This document shows, in pieces, positions 1 to 8,545 of a stretch of 64,000 nt of DNA. This DNA is from Bacteroidota bacterium (GTDB lineage Bacteria; Bacteroidota; Bacteroidia; Flavobacteriales; Weeksellaceae), in the NCBI GenBank assembly GCA_023460855.1, contig JAEWOS010000003.1, positions 310,001 through 374,000 on the forward strand, in the 5' to 3' direction. The notes below the pieces were generated by a model, which made no database searches, was not told the DNA's origin, and was given only the letters and a program-made list of their open reading frames with translations. Made by a program: the position numbers and the translations under genes. Numbering within the stretch: position 1 is the first letter of the stretch; the number at the start of each line of letters is the position of its first letter.

Positions 1-993
1 GTCGTTAAAATTAACGCCGACCACTGTTGAACGTGTAATTCCTTTTGTTGTACCTCCAGATGTATAAAAAGTATTCCGGCCACGTCGTATCACACTTCCT
101 CCCGACTGAAGCAGCCACGAGTTTCTTCCCTGTCCCATGCTGTCAAAAATTTCATCATTGGAAAATCCCTGCGAATTAATATTATTGGAAGACGCAATGA
201 TACTTGCTCTGGTATTATTCTTAAAATAGCTCAGAATTCCGCTGGCTTCGTAGCGTTTATCCGTTCCGTAACCGGCAGTAAGCCTGGAAAGAAGGCCTTT
301 GTTCTTTTTTTCGTCGATGGTAAGATTGATCGTTGCTTTGTCCGATTTTCCTCTTTTACCCTGAACTTCTTCTTCTGCAGTTTTGGTTGTGGTAATCTGA
401 ATTTTCCTGATCATATCCGCCGGCAAATTCTGCATGGCAATCCGGCCGTCTTTATCGAAGAACGGCTTTCCGTTGATCATAATCTGGTCTACTTCCTTTC
501 CGTTCGCCGTAACTTTTCCGTCATTTCCGATTTCTATTCCGGGAATCTGCTTCAGCAGTTCCTCCACTTTACTGTCCGGACGCAGTTTCACCGCATTCGC
601 GCTGAATTCTATCGTGTCTTTTTTAATCCGCACCGGCGATGCTGTAATGGTCACTTCATCGATGTTAAACACCGTATCTTTCTCGAGAATTATTTTTCCG
701 AGATCTACAGAACTGTCCAGAGATTCAAACCTTTTGGTAAAAGATCTGAAACGGTCAGCTTCCAGCGCAATGACCGCCGGTTCATTCAAAGCATCCAGTT
801 TCAGTGAGAACGTACCTTCCTTTCCAGTTGCGGAATAATTAACGATGGCAGAATCTTTTGCCTTCAACAGGTAAACAGTGGCATTTTCTATAGATTTACC
901 GTTGACATCTTCGGCTTTTCCGGTAATTTCGATTCTCTGCGCCGAAAATACTGCACAGCAAAAAACGGCCAACAGGAGAATGAGTTTTTTCAT
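1..993 (-). CDS. TonB-dependent receptor-like outer membrane protein (3' end outside window)
   Basis: The reading frame is open from an ATG at 993 to the window edge, about 331 codons. It starts with a Sec signal peptide (MKKLILLLAVFCC, ending near FSAQ), followed by a carboxypeptidase-regulatory-like domain (about residues 20-100) and a plug-like stretch containing EELLKQIPGIEI and IMINGKPFF (about 140-200). The rest looks like the start of an outer-membrane beta-barrel. This order is typical of Bacteroidota barrels of the CarboxypepD_reg/OMP_b-brl_3 type, which import ligands or act in envelope biogenesis. The substrate cannot be told from the sequence. It is downstream of, and in the same direction as, the agmatinase gene, but a terminator-like hairpin separates them. 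Confidence 0.85.
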   Translation of the reverse strand, partial: MKKLILLLAVFCCAVFSAQRIEITGKAEDVNGKSIENATVYLLKAKDSAIVNYSATGKEGTFSLKLDALNEPAVIALEADRFRSFTKRFESLDSSVDLGKIILEKDTVFNIDEVTITASPVRIKKDTIEFSANAVKLRPDSKVEELLKQIPGIEIGNDGKVTANGKEVDQIMINGKPFFDKDGRIAMQNLPADMIRKIQITTTKTAEEEVQGKRGKSDKATINLTIDEKKNKGLLSRLTAGYGTDKRYEASGILSYFKNNTRASIIASSNNINSQGFSNDEIFDSMGQGRNSWLLQSGGSVIRRGRNTFYTSGGTTKGITRSTVVGVNFND

Positions 994-1003
994 AATGCCA
1001 ATA

Positions 1004-1034
1004 CTCAAAAAAACGCCTTTAAAAGACGTTTTGT
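1004..1034 (-). terminator. Rho-independent terminator after agmatinase gene
   Basis: The hairpin arms AAAACG (1010-1015) and CGTTTT (1027-1032) are extended by CTTT/AAAG pairing inside. Read on the minus strand it ends in a run of T, and it sits 16 bases past the agmatinase stop. T runs flank both sides, so it could also work on the other strand. Confidence 0.6.
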
Positions 1035-1049
1035 TTTTTTTCAGATTAA

Positions 1050-1907
1050 TTATCCTTTCAGGTGATAATACGCTAGCATTTTGTAATAAAGCTTTGCGGC
1101 AAGAAAAGCTGTTGGTTTTGCATACGGCGAATCCATCAGTTCCACAATATCGAATGCGACCACATTGCATTTTTCGAAGACTTTTTTCAGAAGTTCCAGT
1201 GTAGGATACCATTGCAGTCCACCCGGTTCAGGAGTTCCCGTTGAAGGTGCAATTGCAGGATCAAACGCATCCAGATCAATCGTGATATACACATTTCCTG
1301 ATACTTTCTCCAGAACATCGTCGATCCAGTTTGGATTTGCCGCAATTTCATGAGCCCAGAAACACTGTCCTTCCGGAACGTACTGCATTTCTTCTACATC
1401 GCAGGAACGGATTCCGACCTGCACCAGATTCAGTTTCTGTGATGCTTCGAAAACCGCGCACGCATGGTTGTAAGTGGAACCGTGAAAATCGGGACGCAAA
1501 TCTGTATGCGCATCGAGCTGCAAAACGGTTAAATCGGGATATTTTTCACCAACTGCACGGATAGAACCAATAGAAACAGAATGTTCGCCGCCAAACAGCG
1601 TGAACAGCTTACCTTCATTCTGCAGCATTTCCTTCGTTTTGCTGTAAACGGCTTCCGTCATCGCTTCAGGAGAAGAGTTTTCAGAAATTTCTCCTGCCAT
1701 CCACACACCATTCAGATAAGGTTCCGTGCCGGTTTCAATATCGTACAGTTCCATATTTTCGGAAGCATCGAGAAATAATTCCGGGCCTTTGTCGGCGCCT
1801 TTTCCCCAGGTTGAAGTTCCATCGTAAGGAACGGTAACAAGCATTACTTCTGCATGTTCAAGCGTTGCATTTTCTTCCGGAATTCCGGCGTAGGTTCTCA
1901 TTGACAT
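1050..1907 (-). CDS. speB: Agmatinase (agmatine ureohydrolase)
   Basis: 285 residues, normal for the ureohydrolase family. The binuclear Mn-binding motifs are present: GGEHSVS, DAHTDLR and DLDAFDPA (about residues 105-225), followed by GTPEPGG, typical of agmatinases. It hydrolyses agmatine to putrescine and urea in the cytoplasm. The arginine decarboxylase that would make agmatine lies at 6381-7778 on the same strand, about 4.5 kb away, so the two pathway enzymes are neighbours but not in one operon. The second Met (MRTYAG, two codons in) is an equally possible start. A formiminoglutamase or guanidinobutyrase activity cannot be excluded from sequence alone. Confidence 0.88.
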   Translation of the reverse strand: MSMRTYAGIPEENATLEHAEVMLVTVPYDGTSTWGKGADKGPELFLDASENMELYDIETGTEPYLNGVWMAGEISENSSPEAMTEAVYSKTKEMLQNEGKLFTLFGGEHSVSIGSIRAVGEKYPDLTVLQLDAHTDLRPDFHGSTYNHACAVFEASQKLNLVQVGIRSCDVEEMQYVPEGQCFWAHEIAANPNWIDDVLEKVSGNVYITIDLDAFDPAIAPSTGTPEPGGLQWYPTLELLKKVFEKCNVVAFDIVELMDSPYAKPTAFLAAKLYYKMLAYYHLKG

Positions 1908-2063
1908 TTAGATTTTGTTTTGTGGAAATTAAGATCTCAAATATAGATAAAAAGCTGCATTGACGGCGATTTTCTTTAGCGTTTTAAAACCTCTGAAAGG
2001 AAATCAAATTTTAACTTTATTAAATTTTATTTTAATAATATTTATTTTTATTAAATTTTTCTT

Positions 2064-2071
2064 TATATTTG
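2064..2071 (+). promoter_or_regulatory. Putative flavobacterial -7 element
   Basis: TATATTTG matches the TANNTTTG consensus and lies 17 bases before the ATG at 2089 in a very AT-rich intergenic stretch (about 1990-2080). I see no clear TTG at the -33 position, so confidence is limited. Confidence 0.35.
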
Positions 2072-2088
2072 GATTAATTTATGCCTGA

Positions 2089-2358
2089 ATGAAACTGCCA
2101 ATAATATGTCCGAGTTGTGAAAATTCGCTGAACGTAAGTCAGATGAAGTGCAGCTACTGCGAAACGGAAGTGAACGGAAATTACGACTTACCACTTTATC
2201 TGAAACTTTCGCGCGAAGAGCAGGAATTCATTCTGCAGTTTTTCCTAAGCAGCGGAAGCATCAAGGAAATGGCGAAACAGGCTGCGCTTTCGTATCCTAC
2301 GATGCGGAATAAAATGGACGACCTCATCGAAAAAATAAACAGTTTAAAAACCGATTAA
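2089..2358 (+). CDS. Small zinc-ribbon/helix-turn-helix protein, DUF2089-like
   Basis: 89 residues. An N-terminal CPSC...CSYC pair of CxxC knuckles (residues 9-24) suggests one bound zinc. The C-terminal half (about 45-85), with AKQAALSYPTMRNKMDDLI, looks like a helix-turn-helix. This arrangement resembles the DUF2089 family of small putative regulators. The stop codon directly abuts the ATG of the membrane protein gene at 2359, which is followed after 2 bases by a hydrolase gene, so the three are almost certainly one transcript and this protein may regulate it. No target is known. Confidence 0.7.
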   Translation: MKLPIICPSCENSLNVSQMKCSYCETEVNGNYDLPLYLKLSREEQEFILQFFLSSGSIKEMAKQAALSYPTMRNKMDDLIEKINSLKTD

Positions 2359-2937
2359 ATGAACCCGTCAATCATTTTTAATCCTTTTTCGAAATTCGGT
2401 GAATGGCCCCTGTTAATCACCGGAATTGCGGCAACGCTTGCCGGAAGTTTTATCGGTGGTTATCTTAATATGACTTTTGACGGATTTATGGATGTGCATC
2501 CTGCCGAATCCGATTTTCTGCAGAGCATTACCGAGAATGTGATCAACATTATTTCCGTCGCAGCAATTCTGTTTTTTTTGGGGCTCATCATCAACAGAAA
2601 AACCAGATTTATCGATCTTGTGAATACTGCAATTATTGCCCGGATTCCGACTTATCTTGCTGCACTGATTTCAGCAAATCCAATACTCGATAATTTTGCG
2701 AAACGCGTGATGGAAAATCCCGCGGATCTGACAAATATTTACGGGGACACCACGGAACTGACTATTGTTCTGGTGATTTCCTGCGTGGTAATGTTTATGT
2801 TTGCATGGAGTATTATCCTGCTGGTAAACGGTTTCCGCACTGCAACTAACATTAAGAAAATTTTACACTGGATTCTGTTTGTTTTTGCGCTGATTCTTGC
2901 AGAAATTCTTTCAAAATATATCATTTACAACATCTAA
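2359..2937 (+). CDS. Polytopic membrane protein, YIP1-like
   Basis: 192 residues with about five hydrophobic segments (roughly 18-40, 65-85, 100-120, 135-160, 170-190). The layout resembles Yip1-domain membrane proteins, but I recognise no catalytic motif. It starts at the base after the stop of the zinc-ribbon gene and ends two bases before the hydrolase gene, which implies translational coupling in a three-gene operon. The function is unknown. Confidence 0.6.
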   Translation: MNPSIIFNPFSKFGEWPLLITGIAATLAGSFIGGYLNMTFDGFMDVHPAESDFLQSITENVINIISVAAILFFLGLIINRKTRFIDLVNTAIIARIPTYLAALISANPILDNFAKRVMENPADLTNIYGDTTELTIVLVISCVVMFMFAWSIILLVNGFRTATNIKKILHWILFVFALILAEILSKYIIYNI

Positions 2938-2939
2938 AT

Positions 2940-4313
2940 ATGAGAAACAAAATAATTCAACTGATTGCCGTTCTGGTCTTTGCATTTTCGTTCGGACAAA
3001 ACAGCAGCGAAGCACAAAAATTCCTGGATGCACTTTTCAACAAAAAATATACGGAAGCGGGCGCGTTTTTCGCTGAGGAAGTAAAGGGCCAGATTTCGGA
3101 TCAGGTTCTTGCAATGGCTTCCATGCAGATTTCAGCAGGGAAAGGAAATTACCTTAAATCGACGTTTCTGAGAACTGAAAAAATCGAAGATTACGAAAGA
3201 ATCATCATGAAATCTGAATTCGAAAACGGATATCAGAATATCATGGTTGCTTTCAACGGCGACAGTAAAATTGTCGGATTCTTTAATGCACCGAATGAAA
3301 CTACTGCAGCACGTCCTCAAAATCCGAAAGCACCGTTTCCCTACAATGACGAAGAAGTCACTTTTTCAAATTCAGCAGAAGGAAACAGACTTGCAGGAAC
3401 ACTTACCGTTCCTGAAAATTTCGTAAAAAAATCTCCTGCAGTAATCCTGATCTCAGGAAGCGGTGCGCAAAACCGCGATTCGGAACTCATGGGACATAAG
3501 CCTTTTCTGGTAATTGCCGACCATCTTGCGCGCAACGGAATAGCTTCTTTGCGTATTGATGACCGCGGAACCGGAAATTCGGAAAAAGGAAAAGAGGGCG
3601 CCACAAGCGAAGATTTTGCAGGTGACATCAGTTCTGCCGTACAGTTTCTAAAACACAAGGGTTTTAGTAATATCGGGCTGATCGGACATTCGGAAGGCGG
3701 AATGATCGCGCCGATGGTTGCCACAAAAAATAATGATGTAAAATTTCTCGTTTTGCTCGCGGCACCCGGAGTTTCCGGAAAACAGCTGCTGCTGAAACAG
3801 GCAGATGATATCGGAAAAGTATCGGGATTAAGCGAACAAATGCTGAAAAACAATGCAGAACTGAACAGCAAAATTTACAGTTTTGTTTCAGATTATAAAG
3901 GGAACAATCTAAAAAAAGATGTTGAAGAGCTAATAAAGAAAAACCTCAAAGACATTCCTGCGGATCAGGTTGAGGCAGTTGCAGCACAGCAATCGGAGAT
4001 TGTCGCTCTGCCCTGGTTTACGTATTTCCTGAAATCGAATCCTGCTGAATATCTTTCCAAAATAAAAATTCCGGTACTTGCGCTGAACGGTTCCAAAGAC
4101 CTGCAGGTAAATGCAAAAGAAAATCTGGCAGCAATTGAAAAAAATCTGCAATCAGCCGGAAATAAAAATTTTGAAACTCGGGAGATTCCGGACCTGAATC
4201 ATCTCTTTCAGCATGCCGAAACCGGAAATCCGGCCGAATACGAAAAAATCGAAGAAACTTTTGCTCCTGTCGTACTGCAGAAAATAACCTCCTGGATTTT
4301 GAAGCGCAGATAA
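2940..4313 (+). CDS. Secreted alpha/beta hydrolase with N-terminal DUF3887-like domain
   Basis: 457 residues. A signal peptide (about 1-25) leads into a DUF3887-like domain (about 25-115), then an alpha/beta-hydrolase domain. The nucleophile elbow GHSEGG is near residue 250, a candidate acid lies in NGSKD (about 385) and a candidate His in PDLNHLF (about 422), giving a complete triad. ISGSGAQNRDSE (about 171-183) is the oxyanion-hole loop seen in this class of esterases. It probably acts on an ester in the periplasm; the substrate is unknown. It is the last gene of the operon beginning at 2089. Confidence 0.75.
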   Translation: MRNKIIQLIAVLVFAFSFGQNSSEAQKFLDALFNKKYTEAGAFFAEEVKGQISDQVLAMASMQISAGKGNYLKSTFLRTEKIEDYERIIMKSEFENGYQNIMVAFNGDSKIVGFFNAPNETTAARPQNPKAPFPYNDEEVTFSNSAEGNRLAGTLTVPENFVKKSPAVILISGSGAQNRDSELMGHKPFLVIADHLARNGIASLRIDDRGTGNSEKGKEGATSEDFAGDISSAVQFLKHKGFSNIGLIGHSEGGMIAPMVATKNNDVKFLVLLAAPGVSGKQLLLKQADDIGKVSGLSEQMLKNNAELNSKIYSFVSDYKGNNLKKDVEELIKKNLKDIPADQVEAVAAQQSEIVALPWFTYFLKSNPAEYLSKIKIPVLALNGSKDLQVNAKENLAAIEKNLQSAGNKNFETREIPDLNHLFQHAETGNPAEYEKIEETFAPVVLQKITSWILKRR

Positions 4314-4334
4314 CCATTGCTATTCCACAAAAGG

Positions 4335-4365
4335 TTGTCTTTTAATCCATCAATCGTTATTTTCG
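4335..4365 (+). promoter_or_regulatory. Flavobacterial promoter of the HAD hydrolase gene
   Basis: TTG at 4335-4337 and TATTTTCG at 4358-4365 (one mismatch to TANNTTTG) are separated by 20 bases, within the known 17-23 range. The ATG follows 15 bases later. Confidence 0.55.
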
Positions 4366-4378
4366 CAAAAAAAAAGAA

Positions 4379-5041
4379 ATGCCGTTAAAAGCTGTACTTT
4401 TCGATATGGATGGTGTAATTGTGGATACGGAACCACTGCACAGAAAAGCCTATTTCACGATGTTTGACGAGTTCGGGGCGAATGTTGATGAAGAGCTTTT
4501 TTCCACTTTTACCGGAGCTTCCACGAAAAGCGTGTGCGAAAAGCTGATCGAAAAATTCAGTATTGACGCAACCTGGGATGAACTTGCTGCGGTGAAAAGA
4601 AGTCACTTCAAGCATTATTTTGATAACGATCCCGATTTCGATCTGATTCCAGGCGTAAAAGATTTGATTGTCCATTATTTTGAAAGCGGTGTTAAACTGG
4701 TGCTCGCTTCATCAGCGCACATGAACACGATCAACTGGGTTTTCGAGAAATTTGAACTGGATCCTTACTTCATCGCGAAAATCAGCGGAGCTGATCTCAG
4801 AGAATCAAAGCCGCATCCGGAAATTTTTGAACTGGCCGCGGAAATGAGCGGCGAACCGCGCAGAAACTGTATGGTAATTGAAGATTCCACGAACGGAATA
4901 AAAGCAGCAAACGGCGCCGGAATTTTCTGTGCAGGTTATCCCAGCGAACATTCTACACTTCAGGATTATGAACTTGCAGACATCCTCGTTTACGATTTTG
5001 AAGATTTGCAAAACGATAAGATTTCGAAGTATTTTGATTAA
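4379..5041 (+). CDS. HAD superfamily hydrolase, beta-phosphoglucomutase-like
   Basis: 220 residues. Motif I FDMDGVIVDTEP (residues 8-19) supplies the nucleophile and acid Asp pair. The cap domain covers about 20-85. Motif II is the Ser in LASSAH (about 110), motif III the Lys in SKPHPEIF (about 141), and motif IV is IEDSTNG (about 164). This is the subfamily of beta-phosphoglucomutase and sugar-phosphate phosphatases such as GphB/YcjU. The substrate cannot be assigned. It has its own promoter and looks monocistronic. Confidence 0.82.
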   Translation: MPLKAVLFDMDGVIVDTEPLHRKAYFTMFDEFGANVDEELFSTFTGASTKSVCEKLIEKFSIDATWDELAAVKRSHFKHYFDNDPDFDLIPGVKDLIVHYFESGVKLVLASSAHMNTINWVFEKFELDPYFIAKISGADLRESKPHPEIFELAAEMSGEPRRNCMVIEDSTNGIKAANGAGIFCAGYPSEHSTLQDYELADILVYDFEDLQNDKISKYFD

Positions 5042-5105
5042 TTAACCCACAGAATTTCCGCGCAAGAAATTTAACAATCGCAAGCAGAGATTTTCTCGGG
5101 GCAAT

Positions 5106-6083
5106 TTAATAATACACAATTTTTCTTTCTGTAACAACCGTAATATCAGGTCTTTCCTTCATTTTGTGAGTAGCTTCTCGTCGAATCCAGTTGTTGAACC
5201 GGTCGTACTTATATTTAAGGGTGAGTGTTTCGCGGTCGCGACTTAAAAACTGATCGAGTGAAACCGTGGTATATTCTGTAAGATTTCCTCTGTTATCATA
5301 AATTAAATACTGTTTGCCGGACAGAATATCGCCTTCATATTCATCCTGCCCGATTTTAACATCTGCATCGTTATACAGGAATTTTTCAGTTACGGTTGAA
5401 GGATCGTCTTTGGACTGCCGCACAATTCCGATGAGCCTGTTTTCTTCGTCGTACTGATCGGTTTCAAAAAAAATGTAGCTCTCGCCGGTTGAAAAGTCAT
5501 TTTCTGTGGTGGTCTTTTTCACGTTGGGATAATCTTCCGTGTACGAATAGATTGTGGTGTATTCCGGCTCCCGTGCGGTAACACCTTTTAATTCCTCTTT
5601 CAGAACGCGGTTTGTTGCGTCATAAATATAGGTCAATCGTTTTACCAGAGTTTTGGGCTGCTCTGAAGGATGCATATCGTCATAAGTTCCGTCGTCCAGA
5701 AGCTGACCGTTATTCATAAAAGTTTCAACTTCGGTAAGAAGACCTGCCTTATTGTAATGGTAAACATCCATGTTTTCGCGCAGCTCTGTGTTAAGTCTGG
5801 TCAGTTTCGCAATGTTGCCCTTTCTGTCGAATTCCGTAGTCTGAACGCAGATATCATCCAGATGTTTAAAAGTTTCTTCGAGCGTACCGCAATATCCGTT
5901 GTCGATGGAATCTTTTGTGGTGCTCGAAATATCATAGGAATATGAAGAAACAGATTTCACTTTTCCTTTCAGATTGAGTTTCTGCAGGTCATTTTCAGTA
6001 GAAACCTGGCTGTTTCCCTTCACCGGAATAAGCAGCAGCAATAAGCAACCAAGCGTGGCTAATAATTTATAAAGAGGATTCAT
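5106..6083 (-). CDS. Secreted protein of unknown function with YD-like strand repeats
   Basis: 325 residues with a signal peptide (about 1-25, LGCLLLLLIPVKGNSQ). The mature part starts LNLKGKVKSVSSYSYD and contains repeated short strand-turn units such as YNKAGLLTEVET, YDATNRVLKEEL, YDEENRLIGIV and YDNRGNLTEYT, which resemble loosely spaced YD/RHS-type repeats. Such proteins are common in Chryseobacterium and have no assigned role. It is probably periplasmic or outer-membrane associated, with no lipobox and no sorting domain. It stands alone, with nearly 300 bases of non-coding DNA upstream. Confidence 0.65.
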   Translation of the reverse strand: MNPLYKLLATLGCLLLLLIPVKGNSQVSTENDLQKLNLKGKVKSVSSYSYDISSTTKDSIDNGYCGTLEETFKHLDDICVQTTEFDRKGNIAKLTRLNTELRENMDVYHYNKAGLLTEVETFMNNGQLLDDGTYDDMHPSEQPKTLVKRLTYIYDATNRVLKEELKGVTAREPEYTTIYSYTEDYPNVKKTTTENDFSTGESYIFFETDQYDEENRLIGIVRQSKDDPSTVTEKFLYNDADVKIGQDEYEGDILSGKQYLIYDNRGNLTEYTTVSLDQFLSRDRETLTLKYKYDRFNNWIRREATHKMKERPDITVVTERKIVYY

Positions 6084-6380
6084 TTTTTCAGTTTGTAATG
6101 ATCAATTTTCATATTCAGGAAATGTGCAGGATTCAAGTCTATATAAAAACAATTACAAGTGCCGGTTCGATTTACAACACTTCCGAATTCTGATTGACAA
6201 AGCTATTATTCCAACTCCTGTGCCGATATTCCCTGTAAAATTTATAAATATCTGCGTGAAGTTATAAAGATTGCACAGCTTTTATAACGGTAAAACAGCA
6301 ATAATCGTGTGGAATCAGTTTTATAACCGATTAAATGATTCCCAAGCAAAAGATTATGAAAACTAAAACAAATGAGGATT
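6084..6380. other. Non-coding stretch with three TTATAA-type sites
   Basis: There is no coding potential. It holds a GTTATAAAG (6261-6269) facing a TTTATAAC (6281-6288), and a further TTTTATAACC at 6319-6328. This could be an upstream control region for the minus gene at 5106-6083 or the 3' region of the decarboxylase gene. I cannot decide which. Confidence 0.3.
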
Positions 6381-7778
6381 TTAAACCGTATAACCCAGCA
6401 GCTTCAGTACTTCTTCCGGTTTTTGTTCTTCGCGGAACAGTTCGTAGGTGAAATTTCCTTCTTCGTCTTTATTAATCAGGATATGCTTTGGCTGCGGCAT
6501 TAAACAATGGTGAACACCGCCGTATCCGCCAATGGTTTCCTGATAAGCTCCGGTATGGAAAAACCCAATATAAAGAGGTTTTACATCGCTGAACACCGGC
6601 AGATAAATCGCGTTGGTGTGCTGTTCGGAATTGTAATAATCATCCGAATCGCAGGTAAGTCCGCCAAGAAAAACCCGTTCATACGTATCATCCCAGCGGT
6701 TTACCGGAAGCATGATAAAATGTCTTGAAATCGCCCATGTATCCGGAAGTGTCGTCATGAACGAGGAATCGATCATATTCCATTTTTCACGGTCGTTCTG
6801 GCGTTTTTGGGAAATAATTTTATATAAATGTCCACCGCTTTCACCTACAGTGAAGCTTCCGAATTCTGTATAAATATTCGGTTCTTCCACGCCTTCCTCT
6901 TCACAGAATTTCTTGATCTGAGTAACGATTTCGTTCACCATGTACTGATAGTCGTAATCGAAATTCAGCGAGGTTTTGATGGGAAATCCGCCACCGATAT
7001 TCAGACAGTCCACTTCCGGCGCAATTTTCTTCAAACGCGCATACACGCGAAGACATTTATAAAGTTCATTCCAGTAATACGCGGTATCCTTGATTCCGGT
7101 ATTGATGAAAAAATGCAGCATTTTGAGCCTTGCATTCGGATGCTCCGCAATTTTCTGGGAATAGTACGGAATGATATCCTTGTAACCAATGCCAAGTCTG
7201 GATGTATAAAATTCGAATTTCGGTTCTTCCTCTGATGCGATTCTGATTCCGATCTGAAAGGTCGAGTCAATACTTTCGGTGAGTTTATCCAGTTCGCGGT
7301 AGTTATCCAGAATCGGGGTGATATTTTCGAAACCGTTGTTGATCAGGTCGGCGATTTTCTGCAGATAATCATCGGTTTTAAAACCGTTGCAGATTACTTC
7401 GATGCTTTTATCATACTTCCCTTCGTCGTACAAAGATTTCACGATATCCATATCGTAAGCGGAAGAAGTTTCAATGGAAATATCGTTTTTTAGCGCTTCA
7501 TCCAGTACAAATTTGAAGTGGCTGGACTTGGTACAGTAACAGTAACGGTAGCCTTTTTTGTATTCGTTCTTTTCGATCGCTTCCTTGAACCAGCCTTTTG
7601 CGCGCTGGATATTCATCGAAATTTTAGGAAGATAGTTGAATTTCAGGGGCGTTCCAAACTGTTCCACCACATCCATCAGAGGAATATCGTGAAACTGCAG
7701 ATTATTTTCCACCACGTTGAATTCTTCGGTAGGGAAATAAAGCGTCTGATCGATCAGTTCGGAATACTTGATTTTCAT
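6381..7778 (-). CDS. speA: Arginine decarboxylase, PLP-dependent fold III (short form)
   Basis: 465 residues from the ATG at 7778; an upstream in-frame ATG at 7901 would add 41 residues unlike the family. The PLP lysine is probably that of YCTKSSH (about 83), the glycine-rich phosphate loop is NIGGGFPI, and the catalytic Cys-Asp motif CDSDD is near 380. It should convert arginine to agmatine, feeding the agmatinase at 1050-1907. It lacks the insertions that make E. coli SpeA over 600 residues, matching the compact form of flavobacteria. Another basic amino acid as substrate is possible. The next gene upstream, thiN, starts beyond a 91-base gap. Confidence 0.8.
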   Translation of the reverse strand: MKIKYSELIDQTLYFPTEEFNVVENNLQFHDIPLMDVVEQFGTPLKFNYLPKISMNIQRAKGWFKEAIEKNEYKKGYRYCYCTKSSHFKFVLDEALKNDISIETSSAYDMDIVKSLYDEGKYDKSIEVICNGFKTDDYLQKIADLINNGFENITPILDNYRELDKLTESIDSTFQIGIRIASEEEPKFEFYTSRLGIGYKDIIPYYSQKIAEHPNARLKMLHFFINTGIKDTAYYWNELYKCLRVYARLKKIAPEVDCLNIGGGFPIKTSLNFDYDYQYMVNEIVTQIKKFCEEEGVEEPNIYTEFGSFTVGESGGHLYKIISQKRQNDREKWNMIDSSFMTTLPDTWAISRHFIMLPVNRWDDTYERVFLGGLTCDSDDYYNSEQHTNAIYLPVFSDVKPLYIGFFHTGAYQETIGGYGGVHHCLMPQPKHILINKDEEGNFTYELFREEQKPEEVLKLLGYTV

Positions 7779-7869
7779 AATTGCACCTGAAATTTTTGGA
7801 AGTACAAAAATGCGAAAAAAGAATGAGTCGACTTCAGTATTTGCGACTGTTTTAAAAAATGCACGAAAA

Positions 7870-8496
7870 TCAGATATAAGGCAGATGACTGATGAAAACA
7901 ATCAGCAATCCATCAGAATATCTTATTTCCACCTCATCTTCAACTGCATAATTGCGCGTCGAAATAAAATCCGTAACGGAAAGTGCAGCGTCTTTAAGTC
8001 CCCAGTTCAGACCTTTTGTGGAAACGTTTGTTGCTGCAGGAAAAGGATACAAAGAAATCATTTTATTTTTCACATTCCGAAGCAAAACCGGGTTTTCAGC
8101 GAAATAATAGGTGGAAAATTCGTCGAAAAAAGTGATCTGAAGCTGCTTCCGGAAACCTGAAGCCGTGGTTAAATTCCCCAGAAAATGATCCATTTCTCCT
8201 CCACTTCCGCCATACACATGTAATTCCGTAATATCCTTCTTCAGCAAAATTTCGAGGGCTTTATGGAAATCGGTTTCATCCTGATCCGGAGTATAAATAA
8301 ATTTTTCGCGATAAACTTCTTCATCTTCACCCAGATGCGAATCGAAATCACCGGAAATAAAATCGAGTTCTTGCAGCGGAAAATCTTTCTCTTTTAAATA
8401 ATGAAAAGCACCGTCCGTACAGGCGATGATCTCAAAATCGTTCCACGACGGCAGTTTTTCAGGCGGTACTCCGTTAATAAAAAGAAGGGCTTTCAA
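7870..8496 (-). CDS. thiN: Thiamine pyrophosphokinase
   Basis: 208 residues, the usual length. Family motifs are all visible: CTDGAFHYL (about 27), ISGDFDSH (about 47), DQDETDFHKAL (about 72), GGSGGEMDHFLGNL (about 95) and the C-terminal thiamine-binding region KGLNWGL...STRNY (about 164-182). It transfers pyrophosphate from ATP to thiamine to give the cofactor. It lies between cobalamin adenosyltransferase and arginine decarboxylase on the same strand, a loose cofactor grouping. Confidence 0.9.
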   Translation of the reverse strand: MKALLFINGVPPEKLPSWNDFEIIACTDGAFHYLKEKDFPLQELDFISGDFDSHLGEDEEVYREKFIYTPDQDETDFHKALEILLKKDITELHVYGGSGGEMDHFLGNLTTASGFRKQLQITFFDEFSTYYFAENPVLLRNVKNKMISLYPFPAATNVSTKGLNWGLKDAALSVTDFISTRNYAVEDEVEIRYSDGLLIVFISHLPYI

Positions 8497-8545
8497 TTGA
8501 CCGGTTTTTTCTTAGAAATAATTTGAAAAGCGTCAGAATTTTTTT

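Noticed and set aside
7778..7901. N-terminal extension of arginine decarboxylase from the ATG at 7901
   Set aside because: The extra 41 residues are hydrophobic, unlike the family, and the ATG at 7778 matches the family N-terminus.
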